From assembly GCA_012271135.1 (NCBI GenBank), contig JAAXGZ010000021.1:19342-83341 (forward strand): a stretch of DNA of 64,000 nucleotides, read 5' to 3'. The notes below the pieces were generated by a model that saw only the letters and a list, made by a program, of their open reading frames with translations, searched no databases and was not told where the DNA came from. This document shows, piece after piece, positions 1 through 9,777 of the stretch; the first letter of the stretch is position 1; every line of letters begins with the position of its first letter. The position numbers and the translations under genes were made by a program. The DNA is from Caldilineales bacterium (lineage in GTDB: Bacteria > Chloroflexota > Anaerolineae > Caldilineales > Caldilineaceae).

Positions 1-855
1 CTGTCCGGGCTTTCGGCCTGGTCAACAACTGAAGCTGATTTGGTGGACTTCCCCGTCCTGGCCGAGCATGAGACCGTGCGGGCCGAGGTGGCAAGCTCGG
101 GCCCGTCCGCGGTTCTGGTCTTTCACCATGACATCGGCGACGACAACGACGGCTCCGCCTTCCGCTTCCCCCGGGCCGCCTTTGTGCCCTCCCACGCAAC
201 GGCAACGCGCTTCGCCTACCCGGCCATGCTGGTGAACTATCAGGATTTGAACACCACCTTCCAGGTGCTGGGTTTGGGATCCGAACCCGTCCGCCTGTCG
301 GTCGAATATCCAGGATTCGGCACGCAGGAGTGGGAACTGACCCCGGGACGGGTTACCACCATTGGCCGTCCCGCGTTCATGCCGAAAGGCTCCTACGTCG
401 CGTCGGTGGTGATCACCGCCTCGCATCCGATCGCCATGCAGGCGCACACGCGCCACGCCAACGGCAGCATCGCCGTCCTGACGGCCACCGAGCAGGCCGG
501 CACCAAGGTCAGCGCGCCGTTGATCCTGCGCCGCCGCGACGGCTTCAGTTCGATGGTCACCTGCCAGAACGTCGGCGATCAGGCTACCGAGGTCATTTTT
601 GAACACGTCGGGCGGTTTGCCCGGATCAAGTACGTCGAACCCGGCCACTCCATCACGCGGCACATGGTTCAGGAAAACCTCCTGCCCAACAATTACGACG
701 GGACGATGGTCATCCGGGCCGAGCAGCCCATCAAGTGCGTCGTGGCCCAGCTGCGGGACCCGTCCGCGAACGAAGATGCGGGAGCGGCACCGACCCTGTC
801 GGAGGCTGCCGAAGTTCGGTCGCTTCTTGTGTACGAGGGGCTGGCGACTCCCTGA
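1..855 (+). CDS. Secreted-type beta-sandwich repeat protein, 5' truncated
   Basis: The frame is open from the first base, so the true start lies outside the window and only the last 284 codons are visible. The visible part is rich in beta-type sequence with no catalytic motif. It contains at least two similar units of about 90 residues. Each begins near a F/L-x-x-R block, runs through an Asn-rich strand such as 'LVNYQDLNTTFQV' or 'MVTCQNVGDQATEV', and ends in 'VVITASHPIAMQAHTRH' or 'MVIRAEQPIKCVVAQLRD'. This looks like an extracellular adhesive or surface module, but I do not recognise the family. The gene converges on the next one, with 84 bp between them containing the 12-bp palindrome CCTGCCGGCAGG. 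Confidence 0.6.
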   Translation: MSGLSAWSTTEADLVDFPVLAEHETVRAEVASSGPSAVLVFHHDIGDDNDGSAFRFPRAAFVPSHATATRFAYPAMLVNYQDLNTTFQVLGLGSEPVRLSVEYPGFGTQEWELTPGRVTTIGRPAFMPKGSYVASVVITASHPIAMQAHTRHANGSIAVLTATEQAGTKVSAPLILRRRDGFSSMVTCQNVGDQATEVIFEHVGRFARIKYVEPGHSITRHMVQENLLPNNYDGTMVIRAEQPIKCVVAQLRDPSANEDAGAAPTLSEAAEVRSLLVYEGLATP

Positions 856-939
856 ACAGCCAACCCGGCACAAGCAAGTTCCTGCCGGCAGGACCCCGGT
901 GCGACCACGTGTCGCGCACCGTTCCGATGCAACCGGCAT

Positions 940-1461
940 CTACGGCCCGTCGCCCCTCAGCTTCCGGGCAATTTCGTCCGTCAACTCATCCACTTCATCC
1001 ATTTCATCTATTTCCATGTAGGGGGCTAGTTCCGCCAGACTGATGGCGGCCCACAGATCGTTGGCGTGGATGTCTTTCTGTTGGCCTGTTTCCAGCTCGA
1101 GATCCTGCGCGAAACTCAGGATCCGAGCCTTTGCTTCGGCCCGGATTCCCTCCAGGTGGCCTGCCGTCTTGGGGTGGACGAAGTCCGCCGCGTCTTCTTC
1201 GTCGTCGTCCCACAGCGGCAGGAGTGCCTGCAGAAAGTACATGACGCTGGACCGGAACGCCTCCGCCAGCCTTAAGGCCGTTACGTCTGTGGGGTTCCGA
1301 TGTACCTCCGTATCGTCCGAGCGTGATGCGATGGCCTGAATCTCGTCCATGTCATCGAACAGCACGGCCAAGGCCCCATACAGGTCCAACATCGCCACAA
1401 CGGCAATGCCCTGCTCGTCCATTTCGGCCCACAGACGCCGGCGAAACTTTTTGTTGACCAT
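940..1461 (-). CDS. Hypothetical acidic protein
   Basis: A 173-residue, mostly alpha-helical, strongly acidic protein, with runs such as 'WDDDEEDAADF' and 'MEIDEMDEVDELTDEI'. It has no membrane segment or signal peptide. I chose the start MVNKKFRRRLW because a GAGG sits about 9 bases upstream. An upstream in-frame ATG (MKRDSG, position 1479) is possible. I recognise no family. A helical adaptor or DUF-type cytosolic protein is the most that can be said. Confidence 0.55.
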   Translation of the reverse strand: MVNKKFRRRLWAEMDEQGIAVVAMLDLYGALAVLFDDMDEIQAIASRSDDTEVHRNPTDVTALRLAEAFRSSVMYFLQALLPLWDDDEEDAADFVHPKTAGHLEGIRAEAKARILSFAQDLELETGQQKDIHANDLWAAISLAELAPYMEIDEMDEVDELTDEIARKLRGDGP

Positions 1462-1651
1462 GCCGCTGTCCCTCTTCATTTCCGTTACCTGCCCCGGCGT
1501 CCATGGTAGCAGTCTGTGGTGGGTTTTCGCCCGTCGCGCACAGGTCGCTCCATCCGGTTGGTCCGTTGCGGCCGGTCGACGGCTACGGAACGAACATCCA
1601 AGTAAGTCCATGCGCCGTGGAGGCTGGCATACGCCACACCCCGCAAGACTG

Positions 1652-2542
1652 TCAGGTCGTTGCCGGAAAGGGCATGTGCAGCGGCGACCATTCCACGGGC
1701 CAGGGATTGCCTACACCTTGATCCGCCCAATCCGGCAGCGGAAGGGCATGCGGCTGCAGGATGCCGCCGGTGCGCGACAGCCTGAGTTCCAGCCAAGCAC
1801 AAGGACTTACGATGACCGGAGGAGTCACCACGAAAGTCACACCATCAGCCGGATGCACGTCGTAGACGTGTACATGGCCTTGGAACACGGCCCGCACTTT
1901 GCCGTGGCGCTCCATGATGTCGAGAACCGAACGACGGTTGGCAGTGGTCTTCGAGAAATCCGTCGGCGAATTCGCACTGCTCATCTCCATCAGCAATTGA
2001 TGCGTAAAGACAATCACGTTTCGACTCCCGGATGATGAAAGGGCAGCCTCGAAACGCGCAAGCTCCTCCGGTTGCACGTACCCGTACGTTGGATCCAAAG
2101 GCAGGGCCTCATTGATCATGTCGGCGTCGTGCCCCTGACTATGGAGCAGTTCCAGCTGGGCTCCGACTTCGGGCAGATCGATGGTCCGGCCCAGTCCGGG
2201 TTCAAGGCCCAGTGCCCGCGACACCGCGGCATAGGTCTCGCCCAGTACCGCGTCGTGGTTGCCCGGCAGCAGATGGACAGGACAGGACAGCTGTTGCAAT
2301 CCTTTCAGGAACCAGTCCAGGGTCCGGTCGAACTCCGCCGCGGACATGCCAAAGTTCCCGCCTCCACAGGTGATGTCTCCCAGGTGCACCGCCAGATCCA
2401 GCTGGGCAGCCTGCAGCTCCTCCAACAGGACGGCCTGGATATGCCGCGTGTGTTGCTGGAGCTGTTGGCCGAATCCGTTGGGGCTGTCAAGCCAAAAGTG
2501 CGTGTCCGACACAATGCCGACGGTAACTGAATCCCGTTGCAT
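1652..2542 (-). CDS. Calcineurin-like metallophosphoesterase
   Basis: A 296-residue protein with the five metallophosphoesterase signatures in order: IVSDTHF near residue 10, HLGDIT, LLPGNHD, a central histidine in FTHQL, and QGHVHVYDV. These residues ligate a two-metal centre that hydrolyses phosphomonoesters or diesters, and the substrate cannot be told from sequence. The start has a textbook AGGAGG about 9 bases upstream. No signal peptide is seen, so it should be cytosolic. The gene diverges from the P450 gene across a 142-bp promoter region. Confidence 0.85.
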   Translation of the reverse strand: MQRDSVTVGIVSDTHFWLDSPNGFGQQLQQHTRHIQAVLLEELQAAQLDLAVHLGDITCGGGNFGMSAAEFDRTLDWFLKGLQQLSCPVHLLPGNHDAVLGETYAAVSRALGLEPGLGRTIDLPEVGAQLELLHSQGHDADMINEALPLDPTYGYVQPEELARFEAALSSSGSRNVIVFTHQLLMEMSSANSPTDFSKTTANRRSVLDIMERHGKVRAVFQGHVHVYDVHPADGVTFVVTPPVIVSPCAWLELRLSRTGGILQPHALPLPDWADQGVGNPWPVEWSPLHMPFPATT

Positions 2543-2684
2543 GGCTGGTTCCTCCTGTAACCTTGGGCAGGTCTGTTGCCACCTGAGAGTCCGATGTTCC
2601 CAACCCGGAGTCGGGTTGACCCCAGTATTCAGGGTGCGCGGACCGGCTTCCTTACGTCCTGTCCCTTCAGCTTCATTCTGTTCC

Positions 2685-4061
2685 ATGCCCAACATTCCCC
2701 ACGCACCAGGCGCACCGGTAATTGGCAACCTGCACGCCTTCACATCCGACCTGCGGAGGTTTCTGACCGAACAGTACCTGGCCTTGGGCCCGGTCTTTCG
2801 GATTTCGGTCCTTAACAATCGGTACGTCGTGTTGGCCGGACCCGAGGCCAACGAGTTCGTGACATGGAAAGGCACCGACCATTTCGTGGCGCAGGAAATT
2901 TGGGATGGCGTCACCAAGGCTGTGGGTGGAGAGAATCCATCCATGATTGCCTTGGACGGACCCCGCCATGCAATCGTGCGCCGCGGCCTCAAGCCCGGCT
3001 ACGCCGCGGGACCTCTCTACTCCCGCATGGTCGAGCTGATCGGATGCCAGCTGGACCTCCTGAGAAAATGGCCCCGAGCCCGGCCGTTGACCGTGTTCCC
3101 GCAAGTAAAGCGGCTCGTGGCCATGCTGCTGGGTTACATGGCGACCAACGAGTCGGCGGAAGATGTCATGGACGACTTCATTTACCTGCTCAAGGCCATG
3201 TTGCAAATCCACGTCTTCAAGACCCGTCCGTCGTTCATGCAGCACCTGCCCAGGTACACGCGATCGCGCCAGGCTATTCTCGACATGGCCCGGCGCATCT
3301 GGTTGGACCACGCACACGGGGACGACATGGTGCCGGAGGATGGGAACTTCGTGGATGTCGTGCGGCGCTTTCACAAAGAACACCCCGACCTAATGACCGA
3401 GCGGGATGCGATAGCGGCCCTCAACGGTCCGTTCATCGCCGGCCTTGACACTGCGGCCAGCACCATCTCGTTTCTGCTCTATCACATTCTGGCCGACCGT
3501 GACTTGACCGCCGCGGCAATCGAGGAAGCGGATGCCGTGTTTGCCGACGGCGTTCCCAATCGCAATTCGCTGCGATCCATGACCCGGGTCCGCCAGGCTG
3601 CCATGGAGACGCTGCGCCTGTATCCGCCGGCAACCATCCTGTCCCGGAATGTCAGCCAGGGTTTCCGGTTCGCGGGCTTCGATATTCCGGCCGGCACACA
3701 TTGTATGTTGGCCCACACCGTTACCCATGGCCTGCCCGAATTGTTCAAGGATCCGGACTGCTTCGACCCCGAGCGCTTTGGTCCCGAGCGCCGGGAACAC
3801 ATGCAGCCCAACGCCTTTGTGCCATACGGTCTCGGGCCGCACACGTGCCTGGGTGCGTCGACCGCAGACCTTCTGTTTCTGATCGTGACCGCCACCCTGT
3901 TCCACCACTATGAAGTGGCGATGGATCCGCCGGGGCACAAGGTCCGAATGAAGATGCAGCCACTGCCAAGTCCCGACAACCGTTTCCGGCTGATCCTGCA
4001 ATCGGTCCGCTATCCCGAACCGGAATGGCTGTTGCCGGCACAGCCGGCCGTTGCTCCCTGA
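2685..4061 (+). CDS. Cytochrome P450
   Basis: A 458-residue haem monooxygenase. The I-helix oxygen-activation motif is AGLDTA (residues 252-257), the ExxR pair is E308/R311, and the cysteine loop is FVPYGLGPHTCLG with the thiolate ligand Cys388. His at position 386 replaces the usual Arg of FxxGxRxCxG, as in some bacterial P450s. There is no N-terminal membrane anchor, so this is a soluble bacterial type that would need separate ferredoxin or reductase partners, and none is seen nearby. The substrate is unknown. The start is the first ATG in a run that begins directly with the proline-rich 'PNIPHAPGAPVIGN' segment typical of P450 N-termini. Confidence 0.92.
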   Translation: MPNIPHAPGAPVIGNLHAFTSDLRRFLTEQYLALGPVFRISVLNNRYVVLAGPEANEFVTWKGTDHFVAQEIWDGVTKAVGGENPSMIALDGPRHAIVRRGLKPGYAAGPLYSRMVELIGCQLDLLRKWPRARPLTVFPQVKRLVAMLLGYMATNESAEDVMDDFIYLLKAMLQIHVFKTRPSFMQHLPRYTRSRQAILDMARRIWLDHAHGDDMVPEDGNFVDVVRRFHKEHPDLMTERDAIAALNGPFIAGLDTAASTISFLLYHILADRDLTAAAIEEADAVFADGVPNRNSLRSMTRVRQAAMETLRLYPPATILSRNVSQGFRFAGFDIPAGTHCMLAHTVTHGLPELFKDPDCFDPERFGPERREHMQPNAFVPYGLGPHTCLGASTADLLFLIVTATLFHHYEVAMDPPGHKVRMKMQPLPSPDNRFRLILQSVRYPEPEWLLPAQPAVAP

Positions 4062-4071
4062 ACCTGGCTGC

Positions 4072-4794
4072 TCAGGATTCGGCCGCGGTGAATTCCCGCC
4101 ACAGCCGCTCCACGTCGCGCTGGAGGGCACGGTCCCGGAAGCCGTGCAGGTACGGGTTGCGCCAGTTCCGTTTTTTGGTGTTGTAAATGTCCACCATGCC
4201 GGGCAGGTCGGCCAGTCTGACCCGAGCATAGATGCCGTGCACCGTAACCGGCTCGATCCCGAGGCCGTGACGCCGCAGGATTTCGCGAAAGGCCTCCGCT
4301 TTGACGGCCTGGAGGTCCCGCACCACATCCTTCCCGCTGTCCACGGACGGCTCGCCCAAGGCATCCTTGGCCAGCGAGTCCGCCTTTTCGTTGAACCGAT
4401 TGCCTCTGTGGGCCTTGACCTTGACCCACCTGACCCTGACCGGCCAGTGAGGCGCGTCGCGGCGCAGGGCCCTGGTTGCCGGAACGTTGGCCTTCCACTT
4501 GCCCTGGGCCCACAGCGGCAGGCCCTTGAGATCATGGGCAATGGTCACTTCCGCCACTCCGTGCCGGACGCACCATTGCACGGCGCGGTAGACCGCCGCC
4601 ACCTCGCCCCCGATCTGATGGGAGCCGGATGCCAGAACCGCGTCCAGGTCGCGGCCGAAAACATCCTCCGCATCCTCCAGGAGACCATTCAGGACGGCGA
4701 TTTCCCTGTCGTCCCGGACAATGGCCACGCCCCAGGTTGTGGTGCCGTCCCGATAGGATCCGTCGGTGAATGCCCAGTAGCCCGGATATTGCAT
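4072..4794 (-). CDS. Ribonuclease H-fold protein (RNase HI type) with C-terminal extension
   Basis: A 240-residue protein whose first 150 residues match RNase HI. The catalytic carboxylates appear as D11 (FTDGSY), E64 (GGEVAAV), D88 (AHDLKGL) and D139 (NEKADSLAK), with a histidine at 129. It would cleave RNA in RNA-DNA hybrids. The last 90 residues are an extra helical part outside the normal 150-residue enzyme ('VHGIYARVRLADLPGMVDIYN'), seen in the viroplasmin-type RNase H group only by loose analogy. A strong AGGAGGT precedes the start. It is convergent with the P450 gene and divergent from the site-2 protease. Confidence 0.8.
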   Translation of the reverse strand: MQYPGYWAFTDGSYRDGTTTWGVAIVRDDREIAVLNGLLEDAEDVFGRDLDAVLASGSHQIGGEVAAVYRAVQWCVRHGVAEVTIAHDLKGLPLWAQGKWKANVPATRALRRDAPHWPVRVRWVKVKAHRGNRFNEKADSLAKDALGEPSVDSGKDVVRDLQAVKAEAFREILRRHGLGIEPVTVHGIYARVRLADLPGMVDIYNTKKRNWRNPYLHGFRDRALQRDVERLWREFTAAES

Positions 4795-4960
4795 GCGGTT
4801 CCACTTACCTCCTGTGAATTGCCAGACCCGTTTCCAACCGGGGCCGTGCAGCTGCCGTCACGTATCAAGGGGCCCAAGTTGATGGCATCAACCGGGCCGC
4901 GGGCGCGGAATCCGCGCCGGATCCGGTGCTATACTGCCTCGTCCCCCGCCCGAGCACACA

Positions 4961-5749
4961 ATGTATTCCCCTCCCAGCAACCCTTTTGAAGGCCGTCCGC
5001 CCGAGCGCGGCTGGCGCAGCTGGTCCCAACGAACCTGGATCCTGATTCTGGTGGTGGTGGTCCTGGGATTCTGGTTCTTCAGGGACAGCTTCTCGTCTCT
5101 GGCCATGGGGCAGGGTTCGCTGATTCGATTGGCCGGCCGCTTCCTCGCCCCCCTGATCGTCATCCTGGCGGCCATGCCTGTGCACGAGGCGGCGCATGCC
5201 GCGGCCGCCGTCTGGCTGGGGGACGAAACACCCCGGGAACAGGGTCGGCTCACTCTCAATCCCCTGCGCCACCTGGATCCGCTGGGCACCATCCTGCTGC
5301 TCGTGGTGGGCATGGGCTGGGCCAAACCCGTCATCTGGAATCCGTCCCGCATCAAGGTGGACATTCGGATCGGCACTATCGTGGTCGCCGTGGCCGGCCC
5401 GCTGAGCAACCTGCTGATGGCCTTCATTGCCCTGGTGCTGTTGCACGAAGGCGTCTTCGACAATGTGGGCACCGGCGCTTGGACCTACCTGACACCCATC
5501 GTCGTTAGTGCCTTTGTCCAGATCAACATCCTGCTGGCCGTCTTCAACCTGATTCCGGTCCCGCCGCTGGACGGCTCGCATGTGCTCTTTGCCCTGCTGC
5601 CGGCCAGCGCCCGCAATCTGCAGTTCGTCCTCAGCCAGTACGGCATCCTGGTCATCATGTTCATTGTCTGGTTTGCACCCGGCCTCATCCGCGACACGGC
5701 CGACGTCCTTTACGACCAGATGAATACCGTGGCCAGAATGCTGGCCTAG
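4961..5749 (+). CDS. Site-2 protease family membrane metalloprotease (M50)
   Basis: A 262-residue polytopic membrane protein. The zinc-binding HExxH is H75-E76-A-A-H79 inside a membrane helix, and the third ligand is in 'NLIPVPPLDGSHV' (D204). This is the compact group without PDZ or CBS domains, similar to B. subtilis YwhC/YdiL-like M50 peptidases. It would cleave membrane-embedded substrates, but none can be named. A TATACT -10-like box lies at 4930-4935, 25 bases before the start. It runs in the same direction as the TyrA-like gene 36 bp downstream. Confidence 0.85.
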   Translation: MYSPPSNPFEGRPPERGWRSWSQRTWILILVVVVLGFWFFRDSFSSLAMGQGSLIRLAGRFLAPLIVILAAMPVHEAAHAAAAVWLGDETPREQGRLTLNPLRHLDPLGTILLLVVGMGWAKPVIWNPSRIKVDIRIGTIVVAVAGPLSNLLMAFIALVLLHEGVFDNVGTGAWTYLTPIVVSAFVQINILLAVFNLIPVPPLDGSHVLFALLPASARNLQFVLSQYGILVIMFIVWFAPGLIRDTADVLYDQMNTVARMLA

Positions 5750-5785
5750 CCGAACCGCAGTACCTTCCCAAACCCCTATTCCGCC

Positions 5786-6775
5786 ATGTCCGAACTGACC
5801 GCCGCGATTGTTGGTCTGGGAACGACCGGAACGAGCCTCGGTCTGGCCCTCAAGCAGGCCCGCACGGAGTTCCACGTGCTGGGCCACGATCGCGACCGTG
5901 GCCGCCTGGCGGTGGCCAGCAAGCTGGGCGCGGTCGACAAGACCCACTGGAACCTGCACCGCACGGTGGAACCGGCGGATCTGACCGTGCTGGCGGTGCC
6001 CGGCTCCGAACTGCCGGACCTGCTCCCCTTGCTGGACGAAACCTGGAAACCACGCAGCCTGGTCGTCATCCTGACGTCCGCCATGCAGCCGGCCCTGGCC
6101 CTGGCCGAGGAGCACCTGCCCAAACAGGTGGCCTGGGTGCTGGCCCACCCCGTGCTGACCGGCATCAATGCCCCTGTCCGCGAACGGGAGGACCTCTTCA
6201 AGGATGTTCTGTTCTGTCTGGTTCCCGGCCGGGACACGGCCCCGGAGACCATGCAAGTGGCCCACAACCTGATTGAGCACCTGGGAGCCAAGCCACACTA
6301 CGTGGACGCCCTGGAGCATGACGGCCTGGTGGCCGGCGTGGAACACACGGCCCACCTTCTGGCCGCGGCCTACATGCACGCGGCCGCCAACGGCGCCGGC
6401 TGGTCGGACGCCCGCAAGCTGGCCGGCCGGGCCTTTCATCAGGCCACGGACAGCACACTCAGCCCGCAGCACCTGCAGGCGACCCTGCTGGCCAACCGAG
6501 AGTATGTCTCCACCTGGCTGACCATCATGCAGCGCGAACTGGCCGAGTGGCAACAGCTGCTGGCCGGGGATGGGGACGAACTGCTGACCCGCCTGGAGGA
6601 TCAGGACGAGGCCCGCGCCCGGTGGCTGAAGGGCGCCTCGCTGCAGGACTGGAGCGAAGACCGCGCGCCGGTGGTGGAGACTTCGGCAGGCGGTGTCATG
6701 CGCCAGATGTTCCTGGGCCGGCTGGGCAGCCGCCGGCGCCTGCCGCAGGACGACGGAACGGAACGGGAACGCTAA
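5786..6775 (+). CDS. TyrA-like NAD(P)-dependent dehydrogenase (prephenate dehydrogenase family)
   Basis: A 329-residue protein with an N-terminal Rossmann fold (IVGLGTTGTSLG at residues 8-19), an acidic residue ending the second strand (GHDRDRGR), and the helical C-terminal dimerisation domain of the prephenate/arogenate dehydrogenase group. 'LAHPVLTGINAP' sits where family members carry HPMxG. The role is probably oxidation of prephenate or arogenate toward tyrosine. No other aromatic-pathway gene is near, and the C-terminus has a long Arg/Asp-rich tail, so a related dehydrogenase function is possible. Confidence 0.6.
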   Translation: MSELTAAIVGLGTTGTSLGLALKQARTEFHVLGHDRDRGRLAVASKLGAVDKTHWNLHRTVEPADLTVLAVPGSELPDLLPLLDETWKPRSLVVILTSAMQPALALAEEHLPKQVAWVLAHPVLTGINAPVREREDLFKDVLFCLVPGRDTAPETMQVAHNLIEHLGAKPHYVDALEHDGLVAGVEHTAHLLAAAYMHAAANGAGWSDARKLAGRAFHQATDSTLSPQHLQATLLANREYVSTWLTIMQRELAEWQQLLAGDGDELLTRLEDQDEARARWLKGASLQDWSEDRAPVVETSAGGVMRQMFLGRLGSRRRLPQDDGTERER

Positions 6776-6852
6776 GCACAGCCCGGGGCCGAGACGATCC
6801 CTACGCCGGACCGCAATCGTGTCCGGTACCCGCTGCCCGGACGGCGGGATGC

Positions 6853-7434
6853 TTAGACGCCCGCGAGATCCAATTCGGCAGCGGCCTCCTGCATCGCGGT
6901 CAGGACCCGCTGCACGTGCTCCTCGAAGGGCTCGCCCAGCGCTTCGATGTAGGCCATGTTCTCGTCCCGGTTGATGGCTGCCGTGAACGCCTTGTCCTTC
7001 CACTTGCGGCGCACGGACCGCAGCTTGACCGACGCCAGAGCCTTGTCCGGGCGCACGTAGGCACAGGCCAGGATTAGCCCCGTCAGCTCATCGCAGGCCA
7101 GCAGGGCCTTGTCCAGCCTGGACTCGCGGGGCACCCCCAGAAACGTGGCATGGGCCTCCACGGCGTGAATCAGCCGGGCGTCCCAGTTGCGCTCCCGGAA
7201 CAGGCGCAGAGCCGTGCGCGGGTGGCCGTTCTCGGTGTCCTCCATTTCGGGATGGCGTTCGTAGTCCAAGTCGTGCAGCAGGCCGGTCAGGCCCCACAGT
7301 TCTTCGTCCTCCTCGTAATAACGGGCATAGGCCCGCATGGCGGCTTCGACCGACAGCATGTGCCGGCGCAGATTCTGGTTCTCGACCCACTCTTCGAGCA
7401 GGGCTTTGGCTTCCGTGCGGCTGGGCAGGGACAT
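6853..7434 (-). CDS. HD-domain metal-dependent phosphohydrolase
   Basis: A 193-residue single-domain HD protein. The metal site is visible as H in 'LRRHMLSVEAAM', HD in 'GLLHDLDYERHP', and H/D further on ('GHPRTALRLF', 'AVEAHA', 'LLACDELTGL'). The family hydrolyses phosphomonoesters or nucleotides. I chose MSLPSRTEAKALL as start because the 14 residues upstream lack family resemblance. It lies downstream of groL in the same direction with a hairpin between, so it probably has its own transcript. Confidence 0.75.
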   Translation of the reverse strand: MSLPSRTEAKALLEEWVENQNLRRHMLSVEAAMRAYARYYEEDEELWGLTGLLHDLDYERHPEMEDTENGHPRTALRLFRERNWDARLIHAVEAHATFLGVPRESRLDKALLACDELTGLILACAYVRPDKALASVKLRSVRRKWKDKAFTAAINRDENMAYIEALGEPFEEHVQRVLTAMQEAAAELDLAGV

Positions 7435-7482
7435 GGAATCGCATCCTAGCAACTGACTTCTGTTCAACGGTGTCATTTTAGT

Positions 7483-7509
7483 GCCGGCGTCCCCGGATAG
7501 GACGCCGGC
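7483..7509 (-). terminator. Hairpin downstream of groL
   Basis: A perfect 10-bp stem, GCCGGCGTCC with a 7-base loop and GGACGCCGGC, sits 61 bases past the groL stop. No T-tract follows in the leftward direction. It probably ends or processes the groES-groL transcript before the HD gene. Confidence 0.6.
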
Positions 7510-7569
7510 AACAAAAGAGGGACGCCAAAGCGCCCCTCTTCCAACTGTCGACCTGATGGTCCGGGTGGA

Positions 7570-9210
<1,641 letters not shown>

Positions 9211-9268
9211 TTGTTGTCTTGCTCCTTTTCTGTAAACCATCGACTGCCACGCGGGCCGCCGGGAATAA

Positions 9269-9556
9269 CTAACCGACCAGGGCCAGCACGTCGGATTCCT
9301 TGAGAATCAGGATTTCCTCGCCGTCCACCTTGATGGTGGTGCCGGAGTACTTGGCATAGAGCACTGTGTCGTCCACGCCAACCTCCATGGGAATGCGCTC
9401 GCCGTTGTCGTCCCGGGCTCCCGGTCCAACCGCCAGCACGGTGCCTTCCTGAGGCTTCTCCTTGGCCGTCTCCGGCAGGAAAATGCCCGATGAGGTCTGC
9501 TCCTCGCCCTCGTTCGGACGAACGACCAGACGGTCGCCCAACGGTTTCAGGTTCAT
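9269..9556 (-). CDS. groS: Co-chaperonin GroES
   Basis: A 95-residue protein with the family opening '[12 protein letters not shown]', the mobile loop '[18 protein letters not shown]', and the closing '[17 protein letters not shown]'. It caps the GroEL ring. AGGAGG precedes the start. It is first gene of the groES-groL operon. Confidence 0.98.
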   Translation of the reverse strand: MNLKPLGDRLVVRPNEGEEQTSSGIFLPETAKEKPQEGTVLAVGPGARDDNGERIPMEVGVDDTVLYAKYSGTTIKVDGEEILILKESDVLALVG

Positions 9557-9611
9557 ATCGCTACTTTGCCTCCTGCTTGATGGCCGCACCCCGGTGCCGC
9601 CCTTGCCTGAA

Positions 9612-9638
9612 TTGGCACTCTCGCTGTCCGAGTGCCAG
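9612..9638 (-). promoter_or_regulatory. CIRCE operator (HrcA site)
   Basis: TTGGCACTC, nine bases, GAGTGCCAG. This matches the CIRCE consensus TTAGCACTC-N9-GAGTGCTAA in 16 of 18 positions, and the two changes compensate each other so the arms stay perfectly complementary. It lies 56 bases upstream of groS. Heat-shock control by the HrcA repressor follows from the known role of this element. hrcA itself is not in the window. Confidence 0.95.
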
Positions 9639-9643
9639 CGGAC

Positions 9644-9673
9644 AGGTTACCAAAGTGCCGAGCCGGAACCCAA
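9644..9673 (-). promoter_or_regulatory. Probable groES promoter
   Basis: Read leftward, TTGGGT (9668-9673) and TAACCT (9644-9649) are separated by 18 bases and sit just upstream of CIRCE. That is the geometry expected for a sigma-70-type promoter repressed by HrcA. The boxes match consensus only moderately. Confidence 0.4.
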
Positions 9674-9777
9674 GATTCCGGTAGCGGCAATCGGTGGGCG
9701 AACAGCACCCGCGAGGCGCGTGTTCACATGGGCCCATAGGCTACGCCAGATTCCGGCGGCGGTGTATTGGATCTTGG